This document shows, in pieces, positions 37,506 through 48,537 of a stretch of 64,000 bases of DNA. A model generated the notes under the pieces. The model was given only the letters and a program-made list of their open reading frames with translations. It had not been told where the DNA came from and made no database searches. The translations under genes and the position numbers were made by a program. Source of the DNA: Streptococcus mutans (GTDB taxonomy: Bacteria; Bacillota; Bacilli; Lactobacillales; Streptococcaceae); contig NZ_AP019720.1 in NCBI RefSeq assembly GCF_006739205.1, forward strand, positions 558,001-622,000, in the 5' to 3' direction. Within the stretch, counting starts at the first letter, position 1; the number at the start of each line of letters is the position of its first letter.

Positions 37506-39821
37506 ATGAAACATACCGTAGTCGTACATTACCATAGTAATACAGAAAATTATTTTGAGTTTAGCTTATGGCAATGGCAGAGCGGACAGATGGGAAGGGA
37601 TGCCTCTTTCTCACGTTTTGATAATTTTGGAATTGTTGGAAATCTCGTGTATGAGTCTGACACTTTTCAAAGTCAAGTCTATCTGATTGTCAAAAATGCT
37701 GACTGGTCCGTTAGAACACCTGATTTTAGTATTAATTGCAATCCTGGTCTGTCTAAAAGCGAGGTTTGGATTGTTCAAGGGGATGATACGCTTTATTATT
37801 CATGGCAAGCAGCAGTTGCAAGCCATGCTTATAATCAACGTCAGCCGCATGCTTTTGATATGGCTGTCAATAGTAAGCGTTTTGATTATGAATGGGGTTT
37901 TCAAGGCTGGCTTGGTTTTTCTTATCAAGAAGATAAAACTGAATTTCGGCTTTGGGCACCAACTGCTAGACGGGTTGAATTAATTATTTACAGTTCAACT
38001 GGTGAGAAATCAAGTGTTCTCAAGGTTTTAAAAATGAAGCGCGGGGAAAACAGAACCCCTGATGATCATACAAAAAATACACATGGGGTCTGGAAGCGTA
38101 CAGTCGAAGGTGACTTGAATTATCATGCTTATCGTTACCGTGTTTATTATCGCAGACGTATTTTTCGTGATACAAGAGATCCTTATTCTATTGCTGTAAC
38201 GGCTGACGGGAAACGTTCAGTTGTTATTGCTGATACTGATTTAATACCGGAAGGTTTTAAAGTCAAACACAGGCAAGAGGCTAATTGGCGTCTTAGCAAT
38301 CCTAACCAAGCGGTGATAGCAGAGATGCATATCCGAGATTTTTCTAAATCTGAAACTTCAGGTGTCAGGCATGAAAATCGCGGCAAATTCTTAGGTGCTT
38401 TTGAAACAGGAACCAAAAATTTATATGGCGATCAAACAAGTTTTGATTATCTCAAGAGTTTAGGTATTAATTACGTGCAGCTGCAGCCTGTTTTTGATCA
38501 TCACCAGACCTTCAATGAAGATGGCTCTTACGCCTATAATTGGGGTTATGATCCTGAAAACTATAATGTTCCAGAAGCTAGCTTTGCGAGCAATCCTCAT
38601 GCACCAACCACTCGCATTTTAGAATTAAAACAGCTCGTTCAGGCTTATCACGATGCAGGTATTGGTGTCATTATGGATGTGGTTTACAACCATACCTATT
38701 CTTCCACAGATTCTGCTTTTCAGCTGGCAGTGCCTGATTATTATTATCGTATGAATCATGATGGTTCCTTGCAAAATGGTTCGGGCTGTGGAAACGAGAC
38801 CGCTAGTGAAAAAGAAATGTTTAGGAAATACATGATTGATTCCATTCTTTATTGGATTCAAGCCTATAATATTGATGGTTTTCGGTTTGATCTGATGGGG
38901 CTTCATGATGTTGAAACCATGAATGCTATTCGTCAGGCTGTTGATGCTATCGATCCAAATATCTTGCTTTATGGTGAAGGTTGGGATATGGGAATAGGGC
39001 TCATGCCAGAAGATAAGGCTAAAAAAGATAATGCTTATCAAATGCCGCGTATTGGTTTTTTCAATGACGATGTGAGAAATGCTATTAAGGGTGCTGAAGT
39101 TTACGGCGATTTCAAACGCGGTTTTGTATCAGGAGAGCCTACTGAGAATAAAATTGCCAAGGGCATGTTAGGCAGTGACGAATTAAGTTCTTATTTGGTA
39201 CCGAACCAAGTACTCAATTATGTAGAGGCACATGACAATTATAACCTTAATGATCTGCTTATAGAATTACATCCTGAAGATGATAAAACAACTCATATTA
39301 AACGCGTTGAGCTGGCAAATAGTCTGGGGATTTTGATGCAGGGAATGGCCTTCATTGAATTAGGACAGGAATTTTTACGAACTAAGCTGTTTCCAACGGG
39401 TCCAGATGGGGAATTAACCCATGCTGATAAAGAACGCGCAATGAATAGTTATAATGCCCCCGATGAGGTTAATCAAATTGACTGGAATAATGTAACACTT
39501 TATAAGTCAACCGTTAATTTTGTTAAAGAATTAATTCGTTTAAAAACACAAGAAGAGGCTTTTTCTTATCAGACCTATGAGGACATCCGTAAGCATGTTT
39601 ATGTTGAGTCAGCAGAATATGGATCTGGCTTAGTGATTGTCAGCATAAGTAGCCACGATAAAATTTTCAAATTAATTTTCAATGTTAGTGAAAAAAACGC
39701 TAAAATTGATATGACACAAGATGAAAAGTATGATATAATATTAACAAATATAAAACGCTTTCATAAATTGAGTGGACAACTTGAAAATTTGACAGCTACG
39801 GTCTTTGAATTAAAAAAATAA
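37506..39821 (+). CDS. pulA: Type I pullulanase (debranching enzyme)
   Basis: 771 residues without a signal peptide, so cytosolic. N-terminal carbohydrate-binding-like region (1-130), then a CBM48 domain (FRLWAPTARRVEL), the type I signature YNWGYDPENYN and the GH13 catalytic core with nucleophile Asp462 in DGFRFDLMG, acid/base Glu491 in YGEGWD and EAHDNYNLND. Hydrolyses alpha-1,6 branches of limit dextrins; in the cell it would debranch glycogen or imported dextrins. It stands between ligA-dgkB and the glg genes, and its terminator separates it from glgB. The ribosome binding site is weak (TTAGG). Confidence 0.94.
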   Translation: MKHTVVVHYHSNTENYFEFSLWQWQSGQMGRDASFSRFDNFGIVGNLVYESDTFQSQVYLIVKNADWSVRTPDFSINCNPGLSKSEVWIVQGDDTLYYSWQAAVASHAYNQRQPHAFDMAVNSKRFDYEWGFQGWLGFSYQEDKTEFRLWAPTARRVELIIYSSTGEKSSVLKVLKMKRGENRTPDDHTKNTHGVWKRTVEGDLNYHAYRYRVYYRRRIFRDTRDPYSIAVTADGKRSVVIADTDLIPEGFKVKHRQEANWRLSNPNQAVIAEMHIRDFSKSETSGVRHENRGKFLGAFETGTKNLYGDQTSFDYLKSLGINYVQLQPVFDHHQTFNEDGSYAYNWGYDPENYNVPEASFASNPHAPTTRILELKQLVQAYHDAGIGVIMDVVYNHTYSSTDSAFQLAVPDYYYRMNHDGSLQNGSGCGNETASEKEMFRKYMIDSILYWIQAYNIDGFRFDLMGLHDVETMNAIRQAVDAIDPNILLYGEGWDMGIGLMPEDKAKKDNAYQMPRIGFFNDDVRNAIKGAEVYGDFKRGFVSGEPTENKIAKGMLGSDELSSYLVPNQVLNYVEAHDNYNLNDLLIELHPEDDKTTHIKRVELANSLGILMQGMAFIELGQEFLRTKLFPTGPDGELTHADKERAMNSYNAPDEVNQIDWNNVTLYKSTVNFVKELIRLKTQEEAFSYQTYEDIRKHVYVESAEYGSGLVIVSISSHDKIFKLIFNVSEKNAKIDMTQDEKYDIILTNIKRFHKLSGQLENLTATVFELKK

Positions 39822-39848
39822 TCCAAGTTTTCTTGGATTATTTTTGTT
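39819..39848 (+). terminator. Terminator after pulA
   Basis: Arms TAATCCAAG (39819-39827) and CTTGGATTA (39832-39840), TTTT loop, T-rich tail. It includes the pulA stop. The following 190 bp to glgB contain no recognised -35/-10 pair that I can defend. Confidence 0.9.
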
Positions 39849-40037
39849 TTCTTATAGCAATTTGTTTTCTTTAAATGGTGGAATAGTCCAATGAATGCAG
39901 CACAGTCAAAAGTCTGGAAATACTCCTAGTTGGTATAAGATAAACGGAACGAATGCAGCAATAAAGGAAGATAAATTGCTAATTGAGCGTTTCTGTCAGA
40001 AGGATTTGGTAAGCGATATAAAAGAGGAGGTGATACA

Positions 40038-41924
40038 ATGAATGAGAGAGAAGCACTCAGAACATTTGGAACTGGAGAAAACTTTCATGCACAACACTAC
40101 TTTGGATTTCATGAAACTGAAAAAAATGGCGTAAAGGGTTATATTTTCAGGGTTTGGGCGCCAAATGCTGAGGATCTTCATCTTATTGGTGACTTTACTG
40201 GCTGGTTTGATAATCCCTTACAAATGGATAAAAATGAGGCAGGCGTTTGGGAAGTCTTTACGGATTTACCTAAGGAAGGCCATATATATAAATACCTTGT
40301 GAAGCGACAAGGTGGGCAAATTGTTGAAAAGATGGATCCATTTGCTATTTATTTGGAAGAGCGTCCGGGAACGGGTTCTCTCATCAGAACCATTCCTGAA
40401 AAGAAATGGAAAGATGGTCTTTGGTTGGGCCGCCGTAAACGCTGGGGATTCTTTAAAAGGCCAGTCAATATTTATGAAGTTCATGCGGGTTCTTGGAAGC
40501 AAAATGAAGATGGAAGTCCCTATAGCTTTGAACAATTAAAGGATGAATTGGTTCCTTACTTAGTAAAGATGAATTATACACATGTTGAATTCATGCCTTT
40601 GATGGCTCATCCTTTGGGCATGAGCTGGGGCTATCAATTGATGGGCTTCTTTGCCTTTGAGCACACCTATGGTACTCCAGAACAGTTTCAGGATTTTGTT
40701 GAAGCCTGTCATCTTAATAATATTGGTGTCATTGTTGACTGGGTGCCTGGTCACTTTACACAAAACGATGATGCTCTGGCTTATTTTGATGGGACACCGA
40801 CCTTTGAGTATCAGGATCATGACCGTGCCCATAATTATCGTTGGGGAGCTCTTAATTTTGATTTGGGTAAAAATCAAGTTCAATCTTTCTTGATTTCTAG
40901 TGCTAAATTTTGGATAGATTTCTATCATATTGATGGTATTCGTGTTGATGCTGTCAGCAATATGCTCTATTTGGATTATGACGAAGGGCCTTGGCAGCCT
41001 AACATAGAAGGTAACAATCGCAATCTAGAAGGTTATTATTTTTTGCAGCGTTTAAATACAGTGCTCAAATTAGCTCATCCAGATGTAATGATGATTGCAG
41101 AAGAGTCAACAGCTACAACTAAGATTACGGGCAGGCGTGAAGAAGGTGGTCTGGGATTTGACTATAAATGGAATATGGGTTGGATGAATGATATTTTGAA
41201 ATTCTATGAAGAAGATCCAATTTATCGCAAATACGATTTTAACCTTGTGACGTTTAGTTTTATGTATCTCTTTTCCGAAAATTTTATCTTACCATTTTCA
41301 CATGATGAAGTTGTGCACGGCAAAAAGAGTCTGATGCATAAAATGTGGGGGGATCGTTATAATCAATTTGCTGGTCTGAGAAATTTATATACTTATCAAA
41401 TCTGCCATCCTGGTAAAAAACTGCTCTTTATGGGAAGTGAATTTGGCCAATTCTTAGAATGGAAATATGACCATGCCCTTGAGTGGACTAATCTTGAGGA
41501 AGAGGATGGACTTAATCTTAAAATGCAAGATTTTACCAGCCAACTCAATCAATTTTATAAAGATCATAAGGTACTCTGGCAATTGGACACCAGTTATGAT
41601 GGTTTAGAAATTATTGATGCTGATAATGTTGATGAAAGTGTCTTGTCTTTTATCAGAAAAAATGAGAAGGGAGATCTATTAGTCTGTGTCTTCAATATGG
41701 TTCCTGTGGAACGCAAAGGTTTTACAATAGGCGTTCCGGTTGCGGGTATATATGAAGAAGTATGGAATACTGAACTTGAGGAATTTGGTGGAGTTTGGAA
41801 AGAGCACAATATGACAGTCAAAACACAAAAAAATTTGTGGAAGGAATATGAAAATACGCTCAGCTTCACTTTGCCAGCCTTGGGTGCTAGTATTTGGAAA
41901 ATAAAACGTCGTTTGAGAAAGTAA
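40038..41924 (+). CDS. glgB: 1,4-alpha-glucan branching enzyme
   Basis: 628 residues; AGAGGAGG precedes the ATG. CBM48 ([20 protein letters not shown]) then GH13 core: [16 protein letters not shown], nucleophile Asp304 in [13 protein letters not shown], acid/base Glu355 in MIAEESTA, and [14 protein letters not shown]. It transfers segments of alpha-1,4-glucan to make alpha-1,6 branches in glycogen. First gene of glgB-C-D-A-P. Branching enzymes of this short class lack the long N-terminal extension found in E. coli GlgB (728 residues). Confidence 0.97.
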
Positions 41925-41949
41925 AAACTTATTTGGGAAGGAAATGCAT

Positions 41950-43089
41950 ATGAAGAATGAAATGTTAGCTCTTATTCTTGCTGGGGGACAAGGGACACGA
42001 CTTGGAAAATTGACGCAAAGCATTGCAAAACCTGCTGTCCAGTTTGGCGGGCGTTATCGTATTATTGATTTTGCACTTTCAAATTGTGCCAATTCAGGCA
42101 TCAATAATGTTGGTATTATTACACAGTACCAGCCACTGGCTCTTAATAGTCATATTGGAAATGGCTCAAGCTGGGGTTTGGATGGTATTAATTCTGGGGC
42201 AACAATTCTTCAACCTTATTCTGCAACAGAAGGCAATCGTTGGTTCCAAGGAACCAGCCATGCGATTTACCAAAATATTGATTATATTGATAGTATTAAT
42301 CCTGAGTACGTTCTTATTTTGTCGGGTGATCATATTTATAAGATGGACTATGATGATATGCTTCAAACCCACAAAGATAATATGGCCAGCTTGACAGTTG
42401 CAGTTATCGATGTACCTCTTAAAGAGGCTAGTCGTTTTGGTATTATGAATACGGATTCCAATGACCGTATCGTTGAGTTCGAAGAGAAACCAGAACAGCC
42501 AAAATCAACCAAAGCTTCAATGGGAATTTATATTTTCAATTGGGATCGTTTACGGACCATGCTTGTTGATGCTGAAAAGAACAATATTGATATGTCTGAC
42601 TTTGGTAAAAATGTCATTCCTGCTTATCTTGAGTCAGGTGAGCGTGTTTATACTTATAATTTTAACGGCTATTGGAAAGATGTTGGGACCATTGAATCAC
42701 TCTGGGAAGCTAATATGGAGTATATTGGCGAAGACAATGACCTTCACAGCCGTGATCGTTCTTGGAAGATTTATTCAAAAAACTTAATCGCACCGCCAAA
42801 CTTTATCACCGAAGAAGCTCATGTAAAAGATTCTTTAGTTGTAGATGGCTGTTTTGTTTCTGGTAAGGTTGAACATTCTATTTTGTCAACCAATGTTCAG
42901 GTCAAAGAAGGTGCCCAAATCAAGGATTCCTTTATTATGAGTGGTGCTGTTATTGGCGAAGGTGCTAAAATTACACGTGCCATTGTTGGCGAAGGAGCCA
43001 AGATTGGTGAAGACGTTGAGATTGATGGTACTGAAGAAGTCCAAGTTATTGGTTATAATGAAGTAGTGGGGGTTCCAAATGAAGATTGA
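41950..43089 (+). CDS. glgC: Glucose-1-phosphate adenylyltransferase, catalytic subunit
   Basis: 379 residues from the second ATG, 7 nt after AAGGA; the ATG two codons earlier abuts it. Makes ADP-glucose, the committed step of glycogen synthesis. Seen: nucleotide-binding [44 protein letters not shown] with catalytic Asp, [20 protein letters not shown], and a C-terminal left-handed beta-helix of hexapeptide repeats. The last 11 bp overlap glgD, the degenerate partner. Confidence 0.97.
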
Positions 43090-44212
43090 TAAATATTCTG
43101 CAATTCTAGGAAGTGCTATCGGATTCCCAGAAATGGAAGGATTAACAGATACGCGTCCCTTGGCAAATCTGCCTTTTGATGGTAAATATCGCTTAATTGA
43201 CTTTCAATTATCAAATTTAGCAAATGCTGGTATTCGAAGTGTTTATGGTATTTTCCGTGGACAAAATATTCGTTCTATTTTTGATCATATCAGAAGCGGT
43301 CGTGAATGGGGTCTTAATACACTCTTAAGTCATTATTTCCTAGGTTTCTATAATACACCAGAAGATAGTATTTATGCCGATAAGGATTATTATGATCAAA
43401 TCTTGACTTATTTAAAACGTTCAGGTTCTGATCAAACCATTTACATGTCTTGTGATATTCTGTGTAATATTGACTTGCAGCAAGTGATTCATCTGCATAA
43501 TGCTAATAAACGCAATATAACAGTTGTTTATAAAAAATTGCCAATCAATGCTATTTCTGCAGCTAATGACATTTTAGAAATTGATGAAACGGATACTGTT
43601 ACGGGACGCCGTGATAGTCAGTCTGGTAATGAAACAGAAAAAATGTCTGCTGGTATCTATATTGTGAATACCTCTTGGTTGATTGAGCAGATGGAAAAAG
43701 AAAATCAAAAAGAAGAACCGATTAATCTTCGTTTCTTATTGCGTGATTTGACAGTAGCTGAGAAAGCTCTTGCTTTTGAATACACTGGTTATTTGGCTAA
43801 TATTTCTTCTATCCAGTCTTATTACAATGCCAATATGGATATGCTGGAATCTCAAAAATTTTATTCCTTGCTTTATTCTAACCAAAAAGTTTATACTAAG
43901 GTCAAAAATGAAGAAGCGACCTATTTTGCAGTGGATTCGACTGTAAAAAATGCTCAGTTTGCTTCAGGAAGCATCATCAAAGGAACTGTAGATCATTCCA
44001 TTATTTCGCGCAACTGCCATATTGCTAATCATTCCCGTGTTGTTAACAGTGTTGTTTTCCCTAAAGTAAGCATTGGTGATGGTGCAGTAGTAGAGAATGC
44101 TATTCTTGATAAAAATGTTAAGATTGCTCCTGGAGTAACCATTCGCGGTACGGGAGATAAACCTATTGTTATCGCAAAAGCAAGTGAAGTTGTTGAGGAT
44201 ATTATTCAATGA
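43079..44212 (+). CDS. glgD: Glucose-1-phosphate adenylyltransferase subunit GlgD
   Basis: 377 residues, clear paralogue of GlgC ([21 protein letters not shown]) but the N-terminal GGQGTRL loop is replaced ([21 protein letters not shown]). Loss of this phosphate-binding loop means it is probably not catalytic alone; in Firmicutes GlgD pairs with GlgC and raises activity. Keeps the C-terminal beta-helix domain. Translationally coupled at both ends by overlaps with glgC and glgA. Confidence 0.95.
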
Positions 44213-45639
44213 AAATCTTATTTGTAGCAGCGGAAGGGGCTCCTTTTGCAAAGACAGGCGGTCTGGGCGATGTTATTGGTGCCTTGCCCAAATCCCTTGT
44301 GAAAAATAATAATGAAGTCAGTGTTATCCTTCCTTATTATGATGTTGTTGATGCTAAATTTGGTGACCAAATAGAAGATCTGTTCTACTTTTTCACCAAT
44401 GTCGGCTGGCGTCGTGAATATGTTGGTATCAAACATATCTTCAGAGATGGCGTTGACTTTTACTTTATTGACAATAAGCATTATTTTTATCGTGGTCAAA
44501 TCTATGGTGAATTTGATGATGGTGAACGCTTTGCTTACTTCCAATTAGCTGCTTTAGAAGCTATGGAAAAAATTCAATTTATTCCGGATATTCTTCATGT
44601 CCATGATTATCACACCGCCATGATTCCTTACTTGCTAAAGGAAAAATACCATTGGATTAATGCTTATCATGGGATTAAGACAGTATTTACCATTCATAAT
44701 ATCGAGTTTCAAGGTCAATTCAATCCTTCTATGTTAGGAGAGCTTTTTGGAGTTGGTGATGAGCGTTATCGTGATGGGACGCTGCGGTGGAATGATTGCC
44801 TCAACTGGATGAAGGCAGCGGTGCTCTATGCAGATCGTGTCACCACTGTTTCACCATCTTATGCTAAAGAAATTATGACTCCTGAATTTGGTAAAGGACT
44901 GGATCAAATTATGCGGATGGAATCAGGTAAGTTAAGTGGTGTTGTCAATGGTATTGACACGGACTTATTTGATCCGGAAACAGATCCACATCTGGCAGTG
45001 CATTTTTCAAAAGATGATCTGTCAGGTAAAGCTAAAAATAAAGCAGCCTTGCAGGAGCGTGTTGGTTTACCAGTACGTGAGGATGTTCCTTTGGTTGGTA
45101 TTGTCTCTCGTCTGACAGATCAGAAGGGTTTTCAGTTGGTTGTTGATCAACTTAATACAATGATGCAACTGGATTTACAGATTGTTTTACTAGGAACAGG
45201 CTATGCTGATTTTGAAAATGCTTTTGCTTGGTTCGGTCATGCTTATCCAGACAAAATGTCAGCCAATATCACTTTTGATTTAGAATTAGCTCAGCAAATT
45301 TATGCTGCCAGCGATATTTTCTTAATGCCGAGTGCATTTGAGCCTTGTGGCTTGTCACAAATGATGGCTATGCGTTATGGTACCTTACCGCTTGTACATG
45401 AAGTAGGCGGACTTCGGGATACTGTTATTCCTTATAATGAGTTTGAAAAGACAGGAACAGGTTTTGGTTTCCAAGACTTCTCAGGTTATTGGCTGACCAA
45501 AACGCTTGAAGCTGCGCTAGATGTCTATTATAATAGAAAAGAAGACTGGAAAATTCTCCAAAAAAATGCGATGACAACTGACTTCTCTTGGGATACAGCC
45601 AGTCAATCTTATGAACATCTATATAAAGAACTAGCTTAG
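44209..45639 (+). CDS. glgA: Glycogen synthase (ADP-glucose dependent)
   Basis: 476 residues. GT5 synthase: substrate-binding [16 protein letters not shown] at 15-30, [25 protein letters not shown] and the C-terminal [22 protein letters not shown] nucleotide-sugar site. Extends alpha-1,4 chains from ADP-glucose. Overlaps glgD by 4 bp. A perfect 9-bp hairpin covers its stop codon. Confidence 0.97.
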   Translation: MKILFVAAEGAPFAKTGGLGDVIGALPKSLVKNNNEVSVILPYYDVVDAKFGDQIEDLFYFFTNVGWRREYVGIKHIFRDGVDFYFIDNKHYFYRGQIYGEFDDGERFAYFQLAALEAMEKIQFIPDILHVHDYHTAMIPYLLKEKYHWINAYHGIKTVFTIHNIEFQGQFNPSMLGELFGVGDERYRDGTLRWNDCLNWMKAAVLYADRVTTVSPSYAKEIMTPEFGKGLDQIMRMESGKLSGVVNGIDTDLFDPETDPHLAVHFSKDDLSGKAKNKAALQERVGLPVREDVPLVGIVSRLTDQKGFQLVVDQLNTMMQLDLQIVLLGTGYADFENAFAWFGHAYPDKMSANITFDLELAQQIYAASDIFLMPSAFEPCGLSQMMAMRYGTLPLVHEVGGLRDTVIPYNEFEKTGTGFGFQDFSGYWLTKTLEAALDVYYNRKEDWKILQKNAMTTDFSWDTASQSYEHLYKELA

Positions 45640-45648
45640 GCTAGTTCT
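45627..45648 (+). promoter_or_regulatory. Intercistronic hairpin over the glgA stop codon
   Basis: Perfect 9-bp arms AGAACTAGC (45627-45635) and GCTAGTTCT (45640-45648) with loop TTAG; the loop contains the glgA TAG. No T-tract follows, so it should not terminate transcription fully. It could stabilise the upstream mRNA end, mark a processing site or lower glgP expression relative to glgA. Confidence 0.6.
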
Positions 45649-45669
45649 GTCCCTTATGAAAGGAAAAAA

Positions 45670-48066
45670 ATGCAACTAACAAAGGAAAAATTCATTCGTG
45701 ACTTTAAAGACACTCTGCATGAAGAGCAATTAATTAAGATACCTGAAGCAACACCGACGGAACTTTTTGCTTCTTTGGCTAAAGTTGTTCGTAAATATTA
45801 TACGCCGCTTTGGTTAGAAAGAAATCGCAAGATTTCCCAAAATCAGCAGAAGGTAGCTTATTATTTTTCAATTGAGTTTCTTCCCGGACGTATGCTGGAA
45901 ACTAATTTACTTAATCTAGGTATCTTAGATACGGTTAAGGAAGGGTTTGCTGAACTTGGTGTCAATTTTGAGGACGTTAAAAATGCTGAACATGATATGG
46001 CACTTGGTAATGGCGGTCTCGGCCGTCTGGCAGCAGCCTTTATGGATTCATTAGCAACAACTGGTTATCCTGGTTTTGGGAATGGCCTTCGTTATAAATA
46101 TGGTCTCTTTAAGCAACGTATCGTTGATGGTTATCAGGTGGAACTGCCAGACTCTTGGTTTGGCTCTGTCGGCAATGTTTGGGAGACACGTAAGGATCAT
46201 GATGCTGTTGAAGTAAAACTTTTTGGCAATGTTTATTTGCAGGCTAATGAAAGAGGACGCATTGTTCCGGTTTATGATGGCGCACAAATCCTGCGTGCTA
46301 TTCCTTATGATGTTCCGCAAATTGGTTTTGGTAATGATAACATTAATAATTTGCGTCTTTGGGATGTTGAGATTCCTGAAGAATGTGAATTGAATTACCC
46401 AACTCTGGAATCACGTCGTCGTGTTAAAAATATTACGGCTATTCTCTACCCGGATGATTCTAATTATGAAGGTAAAGAGTTACGCTTGATTCAAGAATAC
46501 TTTATGACAAGTGCTGGTTTACAAACCATTATTAAATCTTATCTTAAACAAGGTTTACCGCTAGAAAGAATTCACGAAAAAATTTCTGTTCATATCAATG
46601 ATACCCATCCAGCAGTAGCACCTGCTGAGTTTATGCGGTTGTTGATTGATGAATACGATCTTAAGTGGGATCAAGCATGGGAAACGACTGTGCAAACGAT
46701 GAGTTATACTAACCATACTATTCTTTCAGAAGCTCTTGAAAAGTGGGATGCTGGGCTTTTCAAGAATGTCTTGCCTCGTGTTTATCAAATTATTCTGGAA
46801 ATTGATAACCGTTTTGTTGCTGGTTTAGCCCAAAAAGGCATTGATCCTCAAATTATTGAAAATACTCGCATTGTTAAAGATAATCAAATTCATATGGCAA
46901 ATTTGGCTATCATTGGCGGTCACTCTGTTAATGGTGTTGCGAAGCTTCATACAGAACTGCTCAAAGAAGATACCTTGCATGATTTCTATACCCTTTATCC
47001 TGGAAAATTCAACAATAAGACTAATGGTATCGTACAGCGTCGTTGGACACAAATTGCAGCACCAGAATTATCTGCAGCGCTTGATCAAATGATTGGTAAT
47101 AGCTGGCGCACAGATATTCACGAATTGAGAAAGTTAAATGATTTTGCCAATGATTCTGCTGTACTTGATCATTTTTATCAGGTTAAACAAGATGCCAAGG
47201 CAAAATTAGCTGCTTATATAAAAGAATCAACAGGCGTGGAGGTCTCAACAGATGCTATCTTTGATGTACAAGTTAAGCGTCTGCATGCCTATAAACGTCA
47301 GCTACTAAATGTTCTTCATATTGTGAAATTGTATTGGGATCTAAAGGATAATCCAAATCTTGATATGGTTCCGCGTGTCTTTATCTTTGGAGCCAAAGCA
47401 GCACCGGGATATCATTTTGCCAAATCTGTGATTAAAATTATTAATGAATTAGCCAATCTTATTAATAGCGATGAAAGCCTTCAAGGAAAACTCAAAGTTG
47501 TCTTTCTTGAAAATTATAATGTTAGTCTAGCGGAACTTATCATTCCAGCAGCCAATGTTTCTGAACAGATCTCTCTAGCTTCCAAGGAAGCCTCCGGAAC
47601 GTCTAACATGAAATTCATGATGACGGGTGCTGTTACTTTAGCAACGCTTGACGGTGCTAATATTGAGATCAAAGATGAAGTTGGTGATGAGAATATTGTC
47701 ATCTTTGGTATGACCAAGGATGATGTCTACCGTCATTATGAAAATCATGATTATTACTCACGCGGTGTCTATGAATCTAATCCTGTTATCAAACGTGTTG
47801 TTGATACCTTTATCAATGGAACGATTCCTAATAGTCAAAGTGAAGGGACTGAAATTTATGAAGCCCTGATTACCCATAATGATGAATATTTCTTACTTGA
47901 AGATTTCATAGCCTATGTGCAGGCTCAAGAAAAGATTGATGCTCTTTATCGTGATAAAGAAACTTGGTCGCGTATGAGTTTGTGTAATATTGCTAACTCT
48001 GATAAATTTACTTCAGATGATACGATTACACAATATGCTAAAGAAATTTGGCATTTAGAAATTTAA
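45670..48066 (+). CDS. glgP: Glycogen phosphorylase
   Basis: 798 residues, GT35. Pyridoxal phosphate lysine is Lys648 in TSNMKFMMTG; other signatures [40 protein letters not shown]. It differs from the malQ-linked paralogue by a longer N-terminus and a TSNMK rather than TGNMK active-site string. As last gene of the glg operon it likely mobilises glycogen during carbohydrate shortage, yielding glucose-1-phosphate. Confidence 0.96.
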   Translation: MQLTKEKFIRDFKDTLHEEQLIKIPEATPTELFASLAKVVRKYYTPLWLERNRKISQNQQKVAYYFSIEFLPGRMLETNLLNLGILDTVKEGFAELGVNFEDVKNAEHDMALGNGGLGRLAAAFMDSLATTGYPGFGNGLRYKYGLFKQRIVDGYQVELPDSWFGSVGNVWETRKDHDAVEVKLFGNVYLQANERGRIVPVYDGAQILRAIPYDVPQIGFGNDNINNLRLWDVEIPEECELNYPTLESRRRVKNITAILYPDDSNYEGKELRLIQEYFMTSAGLQTIIKSYLKQGLPLERIHEKISVHINDTHPAVAPAEFMRLLIDEYDLKWDQAWETTVQTMSYTNHTILSEALEKWDAGLFKNVLPRVYQIILEIDNRFVAGLAQKGIDPQIIENTRIVKDNQIHMANLAIIGGHSVNGVAKLHTELLKEDTLHDFYTLYPGKFNNKTNGIVQRRWTQIAAPELSAALDQMIGNSWRTDIHELRKLNDFANDSAVLDHFYQVKQDAKAKLAAYIKESTGVEVSTDAIFDVQVKRLHAYKRQLLNVLHIVKLYWDLKDNPNLDMVPRVFIFGAKAAPGYHFAKSVIKIINELANLINSDESLQGKLKVVFLENYNVSLAELIIPAANVSEQISLASKEASGTSNMKFMMTGAVTLATLDGANIEIKDEVGDENIVIFGMTKDDVYRHYENHDYYSRGVYESNPVIKRVVDTFINGTIPNSQSEGTEIYEALITHNDEYFLLEDFIAYVQAQEKIDALYRDKETWSRMSLCNIANSDKFTSDDTITQYAKEIWHLEI

Positions 48067-48077
48067 GCCTTCCCAAT

Positions 48078-48113
48078 AAGAGACTTAGACAAAAGCGTCT
48101 AAGTCTCTTTTTT
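48078..48113. terminator. Terminator of the glg operon
   Basis: Perfect 13-bp arms (48078-48090 and 48097-48109) with a 6-nt loop and a T tail. Confidence 0.93.
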
Positions 48114-48241
48114 GACCTAATATTTATAAGATAAGTAATCGAATTAAAAGCGTCTTCTATAATGTTGAGAAGTGCTATTGATAATTTAAAAGAATAGGTT
48201 AGGAAAAGTCTAAGAAAACGCAACCAAATTTCTTGTTTTCA

Positions 48242-48270
48242 TTGACAAACCTGCAAAATAGGACTAAACT
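48242..48270 (+). promoter_or_regulatory. atpE: atp operon promoter
   Basis: -35 TTGACA (48242-48247), exactly 17-bp spacer, -10 TAAACT (48265-48270). Start near 48277 and an AAGGAG site before atpE. This is the only good promoter before the eight-gene operon. Confidence 0.8.
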
Positions 48271-48304
48271 AAACAAGTAAAAAAATTTTGAAGGAGAATT
48301 CATT

Positions 48305-48508
48305 ATGTTGAATTTAAAGATTTTAGCACTTGGGATTGCTGTTTTAGGCGTTAGCCTTGGTGAAGGAATTTTAGTTGCTAATATTGCAAAATCTGCAGCT
48401 CGTCAGCCTGAAATGTATGGTAAATTACAAACGCTCATGATTATGGGTGTTGCCTTTATTGAAGGTACCTTTTTCGTGCTTCTTGCTTCAACATTCTTTG
48501 TTGGCTGA
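48305..48508 (+). CDS. atpE: F-ATPase subunit c
   Basis: 67 residues forming two helices joined by the polar loop SAARQPE. The proton-binding carboxylate is Glu53 in AFIEGTFF. A second Glu (Glu20) is in the first helix at LGEGI, where Na+-binding c-subunits carry Gln. The oligomer is the membrane ring. The operon starts with atpE before atpB, the order known in streptococci but reversed from Bacillus, and there is no atpI. Confidence 0.97.
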   Translation: MLNLKILALGIAVLGVSLGEGILVANIAKSAARQPEMYGKLQTLMIMGVAFIEGTFFVLLASTFFVG

Positions 48509-48537
48509 TTTCATAATAAGAAAAGGGGGAATTAGAG

